DNA from: Hoylesella shahii DSM 15611 = JCM 12083
GTDB taxonomy: Bacteria > Bacteroidota > Bacteroidia > Bacteroidales > Bacteroidaceae
Reading direction: 5' to 3'
Assembly (NCBI RefSeq): GCF_000613445.1
Contig: NZ_BAIZ01000004.1
Location: forward strand, 53,080 to 117,079
Length of the DNA stretch: 64,000 nucleotides
Each line of letters begins with the position of its first letter. Positions within the stretch are counted from its first letter, which is position 1. Made by a program: the position numbers and the translations under genes. Under the pieces are notes generated by a model. That model was given only the letters and a program-made list of their open reading frames with translations, was not told where the DNA came from and did not search any database. This document shows, piece by piece, positions 27,595 through 36,508 of the stretch.

Positions 27595-28193
27595 ATGAAT
27601 TATCGCGTTTCTCTTTTCGACTTCGATGGCACGCTAACCACGCTCGACACCCTGCCAGCCTTCATCGTTCACGCCGTGGGAAGATGGCGAATGCTCGTGG
27701 GTTTTGGGCTTTTTCTGCCCCTAATTGTACTGATGAAGTTGCACCTATATGCTAATGGCCGAACCAAAGAGCGGCTATTCGCCCACTTTTTCAAAGGGAT
27801 GACACTCGAAACATTCGATGCTCACTGCCAATCGTTTGCAAAAAACAACGCACACATCTTGCGACCGCTAGGCTTAAAAGCCATTGAAACGAGCCTCCAA
27901 CGGGGCGAAAACGTTCTGATTGTTAGTGCCAGCATCACCAATTGGGTGCTGCCGTTCTTCTCTAAACTGCCACAAGTGCAAGTTATCGGCACGCAAATAG
28001 CCGTAAAAGAGGGTAAACTTACAGGGCGTTTTGCTTCGCCCAACTGCCACGGAGCAGAGAAAGTGCGGCGCGTGGAACACCTTTTCACACCCCGAGAACT
28101 ATACTATATCACGGCCTACGGCGACAGCAAGGCGATAAAGAAATGCTAGCTTATGCGGATGAACAACATTATAAACCCTTCAGAACTAAGTAA
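27595..28193 (+). CDS. HAD-IB family phosphatase (frame break near C-terminus)
   Basis: The protein starts MNYRVSLFDFDGTLT with the catalytic DxD motif at residues 9-11, has the SAS motif II segment LIVSASITNW, a Lys, and the acidic motif III in YGDSKGDKEML. The raw frame stops at 28149 after YGDSK; restoring one G in the GG pair at 28131-28132 yields GDKEMLAYADEQHYKPFRTK and a stop at 28191-28193, 199 residues in all. SerB-like fold; the likely substrate is polyprenyl-phosphoryl-ribose 5-phosphate from the UbiA-type enzyme just upstream, by analogy with fused UbiA-HAD proteins elsewhere. The start was chosen because the upstream extension (from 27571) is not conserved in type. Confidence 0.87.
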
Positions 28194-30011
28194 GCACCAA
28201 GGCATGGGCGAGCTATTGCGCTTCGGCATCGTGGGTTTCACGGCCACCGCCATACAATATGCCACGTATTGGGTGGGGTTGCAGTTTACCAACCACAACC
28301 TAGCCATGACCGTGGCCTATCTTCTTAGCTTCGCTTTTAACCTCTGGGCCAGTCTGCGCTACACCTTTAAAGTGGGCGGCACCACTGGGAGAGGCGTGGG
28401 ATTTGCCATGGCTCATGTGGTGAACTATCTCATGCAGATGGCCACACTCAACCTCTTTGTCGACCTAGGTGTTAGTAAAACACTTGCTCCGCTACCCATG
28501 TTCGCCGTTTGTGTGCCTATCAATTTCCTGCTGGTGCGCTTCTTTCTTAAGCGCGATGGCATTCGTTTGTTTGCTATTTTCAAGGTTCGGTGCGAAGAAT
28601 GGGCCGTTGGTGCGCCTCTGCTAGCCATCTTTGTGGCACTGCATGCATTGCTAATAGCTCGCTACTATCATCTTTTTACACCCCTGCAAACTCACTATTG
28701 GAATCATATTATACGCCATTTCCACCTCTCGGGCTTCGACCCCCTCACCTATGTCGTGGTTAGTGATTGGCAAGCTGGCTATAATGTGTATCGCCATCCC
28801 TTATTGGCCTTCTTTATGTATGTGCCATACATGCTTAACCAAGGCCTGATGTGGCTCACAGGCATCAACTGCGCCATCTTCGTTGTGGCAGTTATGCAAA
28901 TCTTCGCGGCCTTTTATTCGGTGGTGTTTCTTCACCGACTGTTGCGCCACGCCATGGGGATAAGTCTCTTCGACACACGACTGCTCTGTGCGTTTTTCTT
29001 CTCCTTGGCCTACATTATGCTGTCGGCCATTGCCCCCGACCATTTCATACTCTCGCTTTTTGCGTTGCTTCTCACCCTCTTAGTGGCAGCCAATCAGCAG
29101 CAACAGCACACTCCCATGCCTGTGTGGAAAACCATTTGTCTCTTCGTTCTCACGGCTGGCATATCGCTCAACAATGGTTTAAAGGTGTTCATGGCAGCCC
29201 TATTCACCAACGGTCGCCACTTTTTCCGCCCCCGTTTCCTCTTCTTTGCCGTGCTACTTCCTTCGGCTTTGATATGGGCTTTCGCTCGATTTGAGTACAA
29301 AAAGTTTGTTTGGCCAGACGAGGTTAAGCGACACGAAGCTAGGGCTAAGCGCAAAGCTGAAGACAAGAAAAAGGCCGAAGAGGAGGCACGAAAACGCCAA
29401 CTGGCATGGGAAGAGGCCCAAAAAGCACAACCAAAACAAGGTCTAACTCCACAAATTCTACCCCCACACCGCCCAAAACGCCCACTAAGCATAACCCCGA
29501 TAATAATGTATCGGCCAAAATGGGTACACCCATGATGCAAGGAGAGTTTATGCGATGGACCGATATCAGCACTTCACGACTGCAATCCATCACAGAAAAT
29601 CTCTTTGGCGAGAGCATTCAGCTGCATCGCGACCATCTTTTGGAAGACATTTTCGGTCGACGTCCAGTCATCGTTCATTATCGTTGGGCCATCAACTACG
29701 TGGCCGAAGCACTCTTATTGTTGCTCTTTGTGGCTGGCCTTTGGGTGGGACGGCGCAACAAACTGTTGCTCATGGCCCTGGCCTTTGCCGCAATGGACTG
29801 GGCCTTGCACGTGGGATTGGGTTTCGGGCTTAACGAGGTGTACATCATGACAGCCCATTGGGCCTACGTGTTGCCTTTGAGTTTGGCCGCCCTGCTCTTA
29901 ACGGCCACAGGCCGAAAGCGTACCTTGCTGCGCATCGCCATTGGCTCGCTCACCCTTTGGCTATACGCGTGGAACTTGTTTTCAATGGTAGATTATCTGC
30001 TCAACAGCTAG
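28153..30011 (+). CDS. GtrA domain joined to a DUF6080-like polytopic membrane protein (frame break)
   Basis: Residues 17-140 are a GtrA/DPMS domain (GELLRFGIVGFTATAIQY, four membrane segments), a family thought to flip or hold polyprenyl-linked sugars. From about residue 143 the chain matches the separate protein at 36509-37854: HLSGFDPLTY, YRHPLL, IAPDHFILSL, ISLNNGLK, LFGESIQLHRDHLLED. About ten further membrane segments and a GT-C-like layout suggest a glycosyltransferase using a lipid-linked sugar. A Lys/Glu/Ala-rich charged segment (about residues 390-430) interrupts the second half. The frame breaks at 29439-29441; one G added restores 619 residues. The first ATG overlaps the HAD gene; ATG at 28204 is an alternative start. 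Whether the join of the two domains is natural or hides another lost base is open. Confidence 0.78.
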
Positions 30012-30131
30012 AAACCGATGGTGCGAAAACGACGCCAAAGCCTCAACGCACATATATAGTTGAATGCAAACGCAACCCTCATTGCATCCATTCAATAAGC
30101 CTTTAAGATAAAGAAACTAACATATCGGTTT

Positions 30132-30241
30132 GTTCCATGTTAGTTGGAATAGGATTCCAGTTCAATTGGAACTGGGTTCCAGATCAATTGGAACAACATT
30201 CCAACTTATCTGGAACATTGTTCCAACTGATCCAGAACAAA
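30132..30241. repeat. 22-base-period dyad array D
   Basis: Five units begin at 30132, 30154, 30176, 30198 and 30220, exactly 22 bases apart. Each holds TTCCA-N7-TGGAA (last unit degenerate), for example TTCCAGTTCAATTGGAA. The array lies 120 bases after the GtrA/DUF6080-like gene at the left edge of the AT-rich cassette. The rest of 30012-30725 holds only the promoter at 30462-30493 and no convincing gene. Confidence 0.9.
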
Positions 30242-30461
30242 CCATATTACGAAAAACGGCACAACGAAAGCTAAAAAGGGGCGAGGCGAAAGATAAAGAA
30301 CGGTGAGGCGGAAGGATAATAAGACACCTACTGCTATTAAATATTTAAGCGCTTCTCTATCTACTGACATTGTGGTTATACTAAAAACAATACCTGTAGT
30401 AAACAACAACAATTTGTCAATAAGAGAAGATTTCCATGCTATTCATTTTTTCTAGCATTAA

Positions 30462-30493
30462 GTTGTTCTCTTTATAGAAAAATGCTACCTTTG
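30462..30493 (+). promoter_or_regulatory. Promoter of the exporter operon
   Basis: GTTG at 30462-30465 is followed after 20 bases by TACCTTTG at 30486-30493. It would give a leader of about 225 bases before the HlyD gene. Confidence 0.65.
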
Positions 30494-30725
30494 CAAATAT
30501 AAACCCTTTAAATAATGATATAGCCACAAATTTTATATGCACACAAGAAACAATATTAAAAAATGTTGCTACACCACAAATGCGCTAAAGGCATAAAAGA
30601 TCAAATCACACTTTGTACAACTCCTCTTGTGTATTGGAATTTAAAATATATCAGATTTAATTATAAGGTGGAGTCAAATTTTTGTCCAACATAGAAGGTC
30701 TCATATCATTCTTAGAGCAGCAAAC

Positions 30726-31937
30726 ATGAAACAAGAATCTAAACTATTACCCACTGACTGGATTGTTGATAGCATTGAAACCTATATCTATCAACAACGT
30801 CCTAGAAAACGCATTATTTACATGATAGTGCTAGTTGCAATTATGTCTACCATCATTTCATTACCTTTTATTTATGTAGACATCACCGTCCAAAGCCGCG
30901 GTATAATAAGGCCAAGTGGAGAAGTAAGTCGCATCACAGCTCCTATGACGGAGATTGTTGAAACAATCCATGCCAAAGAGGGCGATGTATTGAGGCAAGG
31001 AGATGAGATTCTTAGATTCAGGACTGGGACTTCTGACGGGAAAATATCCTACCAGCGAAATCGCTTGGAAGATTTACGGGCACAAATTACCGATTTAACA
31101 CATTTGGTTAAGGGCGTCCCACCCACCATGTTTTCCTCAACAGTCCGCCAACAAGAATACTCCAAGTATCAACAAGAAATTCACCGATTGCAAACAGAAT
31201 TATGCCAATATGAAGAAGAATGGAAACGAAACAATGTCCTCTTCGACAAGAAACTTATAAGCGAGAATGAGTACAATCTGTATTATTACAAGTTTTTGGA
31301 TAAACAAAATGAACTTAATTCACTGAAAGCTAGCCAGCTTAGTATATGGCAAACTGAGTTGACTCGTTTGCGAACACAACAGGATGAAATAGTATCTAAT
31401 CTCACTGAGATAAACAATACAAAAACACTACATATAGTGAAGAGCCCCATCAATGGCACATTGGAACAATTTACAGGTATCTACCCAGGTAGCAATGTAC
31501 AAGCAGGTACAACCGTTGCTGTGGTAAGTCCCAATACGGCATTATACATTGAAGCATACGTTGCACCACGCGACATCGCTTTCATCACGGAAGGAATGCC
31601 TATTAAAGTACAGATCGAGTCATTCAACTACAATGAATGGGGTACATTAGACGGCACAGTGAAAAGTATATCCTCCGATTGCATTAACGACAATAATGGT
31701 CGTATATATTATAAGGTGAAATGTACGCTGAATAGGAATTATTTTGAACTGGGCAAGAACAATCGCAGGGGAATTATCAAAAAGGGCATGACAGGGATTG
31801 TACATTTTGTAGTTACCCGACAATCTTTATTTGCATTACTCTATAAAAGCATAGATGACTGGATGAACCCAACGCAACACCAATCACCAAATATCGTTTC
31901 ATATCATTTATCCCAACACATTAATGGCAATGTTTAA
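30726..31937 (+). CDS. HlyD-family periplasmic adaptor of a peptide exporter
   Basis: The protein has 403 residues: a short cytoplasmic part, one membrane segment (about residues 28-52), a lipoyl-like half (ITAPMTEIVETIHAKEGDVLRQGDEIL), a long coiled-coil hairpin (about 105-225), the second lipoyl half (IVKSPINGTL) and a beta-barrel domain. It links an inner-membrane ABC exporter to a TolC-like channel; no TolC gene is in the window. It overlaps the C39 exporter gene by 14 bases. Its codons are clearly AT-richer than those of the genes left of 30 kb. Confidence 0.93.
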   Translation: MKQESKLLPTDWIVDSIETYIYQQRPRKRIIYMIVLVAIMSTIISLPFIYVDITVQSRGIIRPSGEVSRITAPMTEIVETIHAKEGDVLRQGDEILRFRTGTSDGKISYQRNRLEDLRAQITDLTHLVKGVPPTMFSSTVRQQEYSKYQQEIHRLQTELCQYEEEWKRNNVLFDKKLISENEYNLYYYKFLDKQNELNSLKASQLSIWQTELTRLRTQQDEIVSNLTEINNTKTLHIVKSPINGTLEQFTGIYPGSNVQAGTTVAVVSPNTALYIEAYVAPRDIAFITEGMPIKVQIESFNYNEWGTLDGTVKSISSDCINDNNGRIYYKVKCTLNRNYFELGKNNRRGIIKKGMTGIVHFVVTRQSLFALLYKSIDDWMNPTQHQSPNIVSYHLSQHINGNV

Positions 31938-34083
31938 AAAAAGTATCAAAATCAAGCAACAGGATAATGCAGATTGTGGAGCAGCCGCATTAGCTTCTGC
32001 ATGTGCCTACCATGGTTTGAAGATCCCCATTGCTCGCATACGCCAATATGCTTTTACCGATAAAAAAGGCACCAACGTTCTAGGTCTAGTAGAAGCAGCA
32101 GAAAATCTGGCTTAAGTGCTAAGGGTGTACGTGCACTTCCTGAGGCCTTAAAGATGATTCCGTTACCAGCCATCGCACATGTTACTGTAAAAGAGATTCT
32201 CCACCATTTTGTAGTAATATACAAGGTTACCAACAAAAGTATTGAATATATGGATCCTGCCGATGGAAACATGCATCATACTTCGCATGAAGATTTTCAG
32301 CGTATATGGACAGGCGTATTGATTTTATTGGAACCCAAAGAAAATTTTATACGAGGAGACATGAAAAGCAACACAATACTTCGTTTCCTCCAACTATTAT
32401 ACCCACATAAAGCCTTAATGCTAGAGGTCTTGTTTGGAGCTATCATCTGTAGCATACTGGGCTTGAGCACCTCAGTATATGTAGGCAAAATTGTCGATTA
32501 TGTGCTAGTTGATGAAAATATTAATTTGCTCAATCTAATGGGGGTAATTATGATATCAATAACCCTTATTCGCATTTTTATATCGACAATAAAAAGCGTC
32601 TTAGCATTGAAAACCAGTCAAACAATTGATGCGACACTCATTCTCGGTTACTATAAGCACATTTTACACCTACCTCAACAGTTCTTCGACACTATGAGAG
32701 TAGGTGAGATTATCTCACGTGTTAATGACGCTGTGAAAATTCGCACATTTATTAACAATGTTTCAATCGAACTTGTAGTAAACATGCTAATTTTACTATT
32801 CTCAGTAGGTGTGATGTTCGTATACTCTTGGAAGTTAGCTTTGATAACCCTCATTTCAGCCCCTTTGTTTGTAGTAATATTTTTATTTTTCAATCACTTA
32901 AACAAAAGATATCAACGTAAAATAATGGAAACTACGGCAGACTTGGAGTCACAGCTTGTAGAGTCACTTAATGCTATTACTACAATCAAACGTTTTGGGA
33001 TTGAAGATCATGCCAATCTCAAAACAGAATCACGATTTGTACGTCTAATCCGCAATACATATATCAGTGCACGGGGTGGTATTCTGGCGAGCAATAGCAT
33101 TGATCTTGTCTCTTCCTCAGTTACAATAGCAATTCTATGGATTGGAAGTAATCTTGTAATCGACAAAACACTAACACCTGGAAGCTTAATGATATTCTAT
33201 TCCCTAATTGGTTATGTACTTTCACCTATAGGATCATTAATTACATCAAACCAAACTATACAAGATGCCCTAATTGCTGCGGATCGCTTGTTTCAGATTT
33301 TGGAGTTGGAAACTGAGGATCTCGATAATACTTCAAAAGCAAATTTAGAAGCAGGAGTAATTGGCGATATCACTTTCGAGAACGTTTCTTTTCGATATGG
33401 CTCACGGAAACAAGTTTTCACTTCACTTAATCTTACCATACCAAAAGGCCGTACAACTGCAATTGTTGGTGGAAGTGGATCAGGAAAGACAACACTCATC
33501 TCGTTGCTCCAAAACATTTATCCTATACAATCAGGACATATATATATAGGAAAATTTGACATCGGGATGGTGACAAATGAAAGTCTACGCCGTATTGTCG
33601 GGACTGTTCCTCAGAAAATAGAAATGTTTGCGGGCACACTTCTTTCCAACATCTGCCTTGGCGACCTACAGCCCGATATGCATAGTACTTAACATCATAG
33701 ACCAGCTGGGATTAAAAGATTTTATCAACGGATTACCCCATGGATTAAATACCTTCATCAGTGAGCAAGGCACAACACTTTCAGGTGGAGAATGTCAACG
33801 GATTTCTATTGCTAGAGCTCTGTACAAAGAACCTGAGATATTGATTTTTGATGAGGCTACATCCTCACTAGATTCCATCTCAGAACAGTTTGTAAAACAA
33901 ACGCTTAAAGATTTGGCTGATGCAGGAAAAACCATTATAGTGATCGCCCACCGACTAAGTACTATCAAGGATGCAGACATGATAGTCGTTATTGATAATG
34001 GCACAGTCGCAGAATGTGGAACTCATCGTGAGTTAATTTCTAAAAACGGAGTGTTCGCCCACTTATGGCATGAACAAGTCTAA
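31924..34083 (+). CDS. Bacteriocin-type ABC exporter with C39 peptidase domain (two frame breaks)
   Basis: The repaired protein has about 720 residues. Residues 1-130 are a C39 peptidase: catalytic Cys18 in QQDNADCGAAALAS, His in HHFVVIY, Asp in YMDPADG. It cuts double-glycine leaders. A six-segment membrane domain follows, then an ABC ATPase with Walker A GGSGSGKTT, signature LSGGECQRISIARALY, Walker B ILIFDEATSSLD and HRLSTI. Break 1 at 32108-32111 is a missing G (CTGGCTTAA should be CTGGGCTTA). Break 2 at 33681-33687 is best explained by two lost bases in an AGAG repeat, restoring PDMHRVLNIIDQLG. All catalytic elements are present, so the gene is probably intact in the cell. The likely cargo is encoded at 34473. 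Confidence 0.92.
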
Positions 34084-34385
34084 GCATAGGTAAAAATAGA
34101 AAATTATTGAGGATGATTTATAAACTAGATATATTGTAAACGCAATAAACACTCAAACTTTCAAATAGCGGAGACAACTGTTCATCAGTCCGTTATTCTT
34201 GACTAAAAGACATAGATAGCTACGATTTATATTTCTGTAAAATGTTGTTGGCTATCTGATCAGTAGCAATGTTAAATCATACAAAATCCTTCGATTTCAG
34301 CAATACTCCCAACACTTACACGCATCGATTATATAAAAAAAGTTATTTTTATCCTGGAAAAACAATAAAACCAAATTAAAAACAT

Positions 34386-34393
34386 TATATTTG
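34386..34393 (+). promoter_or_regulatory. -7 box of the prepeptide gene
   Basis: TATATTTG matches TAnnTTTG and lies 80 bases before the prepeptide start. No clear -33 element. The region 34084-34385 shows no gene. Confidence 0.5.
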
Positions 34394-34429
34394 CACAATA
34401 GAATGATATGGATCTTTTGTAAGATATCA

Positions 34430-34454
34430 CTGCAGGAAACTCCTGCAGATTTTT
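34430..34454 (+). promoter_or_regulatory. Hairpin with T run in the prepeptide leader
   Basis: CTGCAGGA (34430-34437) pairs perfectly with TCCTGCAG (34441-34448) across a 3-base loop and is followed by ATTTTT. It lies between the -7 box and the start codon, so it could be an attenuator, or a 5' stabilising structure. Confidence 0.55.
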
Positions 34455-34472
34455 AACTAAAAACCAATAACA

Positions 34473-34604
34473 ATGAAGAATTTAGAAAATGCTTATGTAA
34501 GCGAATTATCAAAGGAAGAAATGCAGAGTATTAACGGAGGATTTCCTTGGTTGGTTGCAGGATTAATATTAGCTGGACTTTTATACAGCCAAAAAGCTTA
34601 TTAA
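34473..34604 (+). CDS. Double-glycine prepeptide, candidate bacteriocin or signal peptide
   Basis: This 43-codon gene encodes a leader MKNLENAYVSELSKEEMQSI then NGG, and a 20-residue core FPWLVAGLILAGLLYSQKAY. The leader fits the class II double-glycine pattern (L-S-x-E-E-M-x-x-I-x-G-G), the substrate type of C39 peptidases such as the exporter just upstream. The core is very hydrophobic with a Gly-rich middle and an aromatic, basic end, like a short pore-forming or membrane-active peptide. It lacks Cys, so it has no disulfide or lanthionine bridges. It has its own -7 box and leader hairpin and is followed by a strong terminator. A pheromone role is possible. I do not recognise it as a described peptide. 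Confidence 0.88.
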   Translation: MKNLENAYVSELSKEEMQSINGGFPWLVAGLILAGLLYSQKAY

Positions 34605-34668
34605 GGTTATCCTACAAAAGGGAACTGTCGGTTGTAATTATGGTTAACATATGTTACGACCCAAAATT

Positions 34669-34702
34669 TGTCAAAGAGAGCCCTCTCTCTTTGACATTTT
34701 TT
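34669..34702 (+). terminator. Terminator of the prepeptide gene
   Basis: TGTCAAAGAGAG (34669-34680) pairs perfectly with CTCTCTTTGACA (34685-34696) across a CCCT loop, followed by a T6 run. Confidence 0.93.
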
Positions 34703-34839
34703 ACAAGAAAATCCTTTGGTGGCTTATAGAATTTAGACTGTTTAGAATAGCTAAATAACCTAAACATCAACTACATAATAAAACAATTAACGACGGGTGA
34801 TGATTTTTAGTTGACGTCTTTTCTATCCAAGATAGAATC

Positions 34840-35772
34840 ATGATCAAATTATATCTTCAATTTAGGTTAAAATCTTTGCTTCGTCTTTGCAAAGAAGTAG
34901 GGATATTTGCATGTACAATATTACTTTTCATTATTTTCATACTTATAGGTATAACAACAAATGCCCCGAGATATTATACAGTTCTTCTATTTGGCGCGAT
35001 GGTCTTGTCGTGGCATTTCTCACGGTCTGATACTATTTTCCTAAATACACTTTTCGGTAAAAAGTACATCTACATCTATCATGTAGAATATTTTATCCTT
35101 TCTGTCCCCTTCATTTTCATTCTGCTAAGTAAAAGTTCTTGGATTGGAATTATAGCTGTTTTATTGCTAAGCACTATTGTTCCATTTCTTGTTAGGAAAA
35201 CTTTCTCATTTCCTTTGCCTACTTTTCCATTCTTAATAGAAGGAAGTTATAAATATCAACGTTTAGGACGTATGCTTCTGCCATTCTATATTATAATACT
35301 TGTAATTTCTAGCATTGCAGTCTATGTCCATAATATTAACCTCGTGTTCATTACAACCCTAATAACAACGGCAACAATTGGCATGTCCTTATGTATTCAA
35401 GTTAATCCACAATACATTTTCAATTATAAGAGTTCCATCTTCTTCCTGAAGTTAAAATGCAAACATGCTTTTGTCAATGCAGGGGTAATGCTTGCTCCAA
35501 TGATCTTGTATCTTTGGCTTGTAAACGTATCATGGGGACAATTATACCTATGTATTTTATCTTACATCGTTATTTCCTTGTTCTTTATCCAACTGGAGTT
35601 TCTTCGGTTTATCTTTGGCAATAACGACCTAACCATATTTATTGCATTCTCCATACTGCTTTGTTTATTGACTGTTTCAATCATGCTCCCCATATTCTCA
35701 CTGCTCTCATTATTACTCACCATATTGTTTTCCTATAAAGTATTATTGTTTCTCAAAAAATATATTTCATGA
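34840..35772 (+). CDS. ABC-2 type permease, probable peptide immunity
   Basis: The protein has 310 residues and about eight strongly hydrophobic segments, with little extramembrane sequence. No family motif is recognisable beyond an ABC permease layout. Its stop overlaps the next gene's start by 4 bases (ATGA), and that gene is an ABC ATPase, so the two form one transporter. Such pairs beside bacteriocin genes usually protect the producer by removing peptide from the membrane. AT-rich codons match those of the exporter genes. Confidence 0.75.
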   Translation: MIKLYLQFRLKSLLRLCKEVGIFACTILLFIIFILIGITTNAPRYYTVLLFGAMVLSWHFSRSDTIFLNTLFGKKYIYIYHVEYFILSVPFIFILLSKSSWIGIIAVLLLSTIVPFLVRKTFSFPLPTFPFLIEGSYKYQRLGRMLLPFYIIILVISSIAVYVHNINLVFITTLITTATIGMSLCIQVNPQYIFNYKSSIFFLKLKCKHAFVNAGVMLAPMILYLWLVNVSWGQLYLCILSYIVISLFFIQLEFLRFIFGNNDLTIFIAFSILLCLLTVSIMLPIFSLLSLLLTILFSYKVLLFLKKYIS

Positions 35773-36446
35773 TACTGGTACGCAATCTTTCAAAGTCTTT
35801 TTGGAGAAACTCCGTTTTAGAAGACATCAATTACACCTTCAGTGCAGGCAAGATATATGGAATTATGGGTGAGAATGGTGCAGGGAAAAGTACATTGTTT
35901 AAGTGTATTATGGGGCAGGAAAGCTATAACGGCGAAGTAATTAAGCCAAAGCCATTAAGGGTTGGTTATCTAAACGACACACCTTTCTTCTACTCTTTTG
36001 TCACAGGAATGGAATATATTACGTTCTGCTTGAAGGCTCGGAATTTACAAATTAACAAACAAGAGATCAATAAACTGAATGAAAAATTCGCTTTACCGCT
36101 AGAGAAATACGCAACAAGCTACTCCCTAGGCATGAAGAAAAGACTGATGATTTTAGGCTTAATGCTTCAGAATAACGACCTCGTTATTATGGACGAGCCA
36201 TTCAATGGCCTTGACCTCACTGGCTCAATTATATTAAAGCAATGGATTAATAGAATGAAAAAAGAAGGGAAATGTGTGATTCTATCTTCTCATATTATCT
36301 CTGTACTAACTGAAATTTGTGACGACATCTCATATATTCATAATGGCAAAGTCGTCGCCAACTACTCAGGGAAATCTGCAGGAGAGATAGAACAAAGCAT
36401 CTCTAAGTTATATTTCAATATAGAAAAAGACATGGATTTACCATGA
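35769..36446 (+). CDS. ABC transporter ATPase, probable peptide immunity
   Basis: The protein has 225 residues with Walker A GENGAGKST near residue 35, Walker B LVIMDEPFNGLD, and SSHIIS as the switch-His region. The signature is YSLGMKKRL rather than LSGGQ, a variant typical of BcrA/McbF-like self-protection ATPases. It pairs with the permease just upstream. It is the last gene of the AT-rich cassette; 62 bases later the base composition returns to that of the envelope cluster. Confidence 0.85.
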   Translation: MILVRNLSKSFWRNSVLEDINYTFSAGKIYGIMGENGAGKSTLFKCIMGQESYNGEVIKPKPLRVGYLNDTPFFYSFVTGMEYITFCLKARNLQINKQEINKLNEKFALPLEKYATSYSLGMKKRLMILGLMLQNNDLVIMDEPFNGLDLTGSIILKQWINRMKKEGKCVILSSHIISVLTEICDDISYIHNGKVVANYSGKSAGEIEQSISKLYFNIEKDMDLP

Positions 36447-36508
36447 GGTTTATCTCTTTCAGATCATAACCGAAACCGCAAGACATATATAACATATAGT
36501 TAGAACAC

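Noticed and set aside
30206..30412. 68-codon minus-strand frame overlapping array D
   Set aside because: It begins inside the 22-base repeat and has no recognisable features; its hydrophobic content follows from AT-rich sequence.
30563..30694. 43-codon open frame just upstream of the HlyD gene
   Set aside because: It has no double-glycine leader, no signal peptide and an ordinary random-like composition. The length match with the prepeptide is coincidence as far as can be seen.
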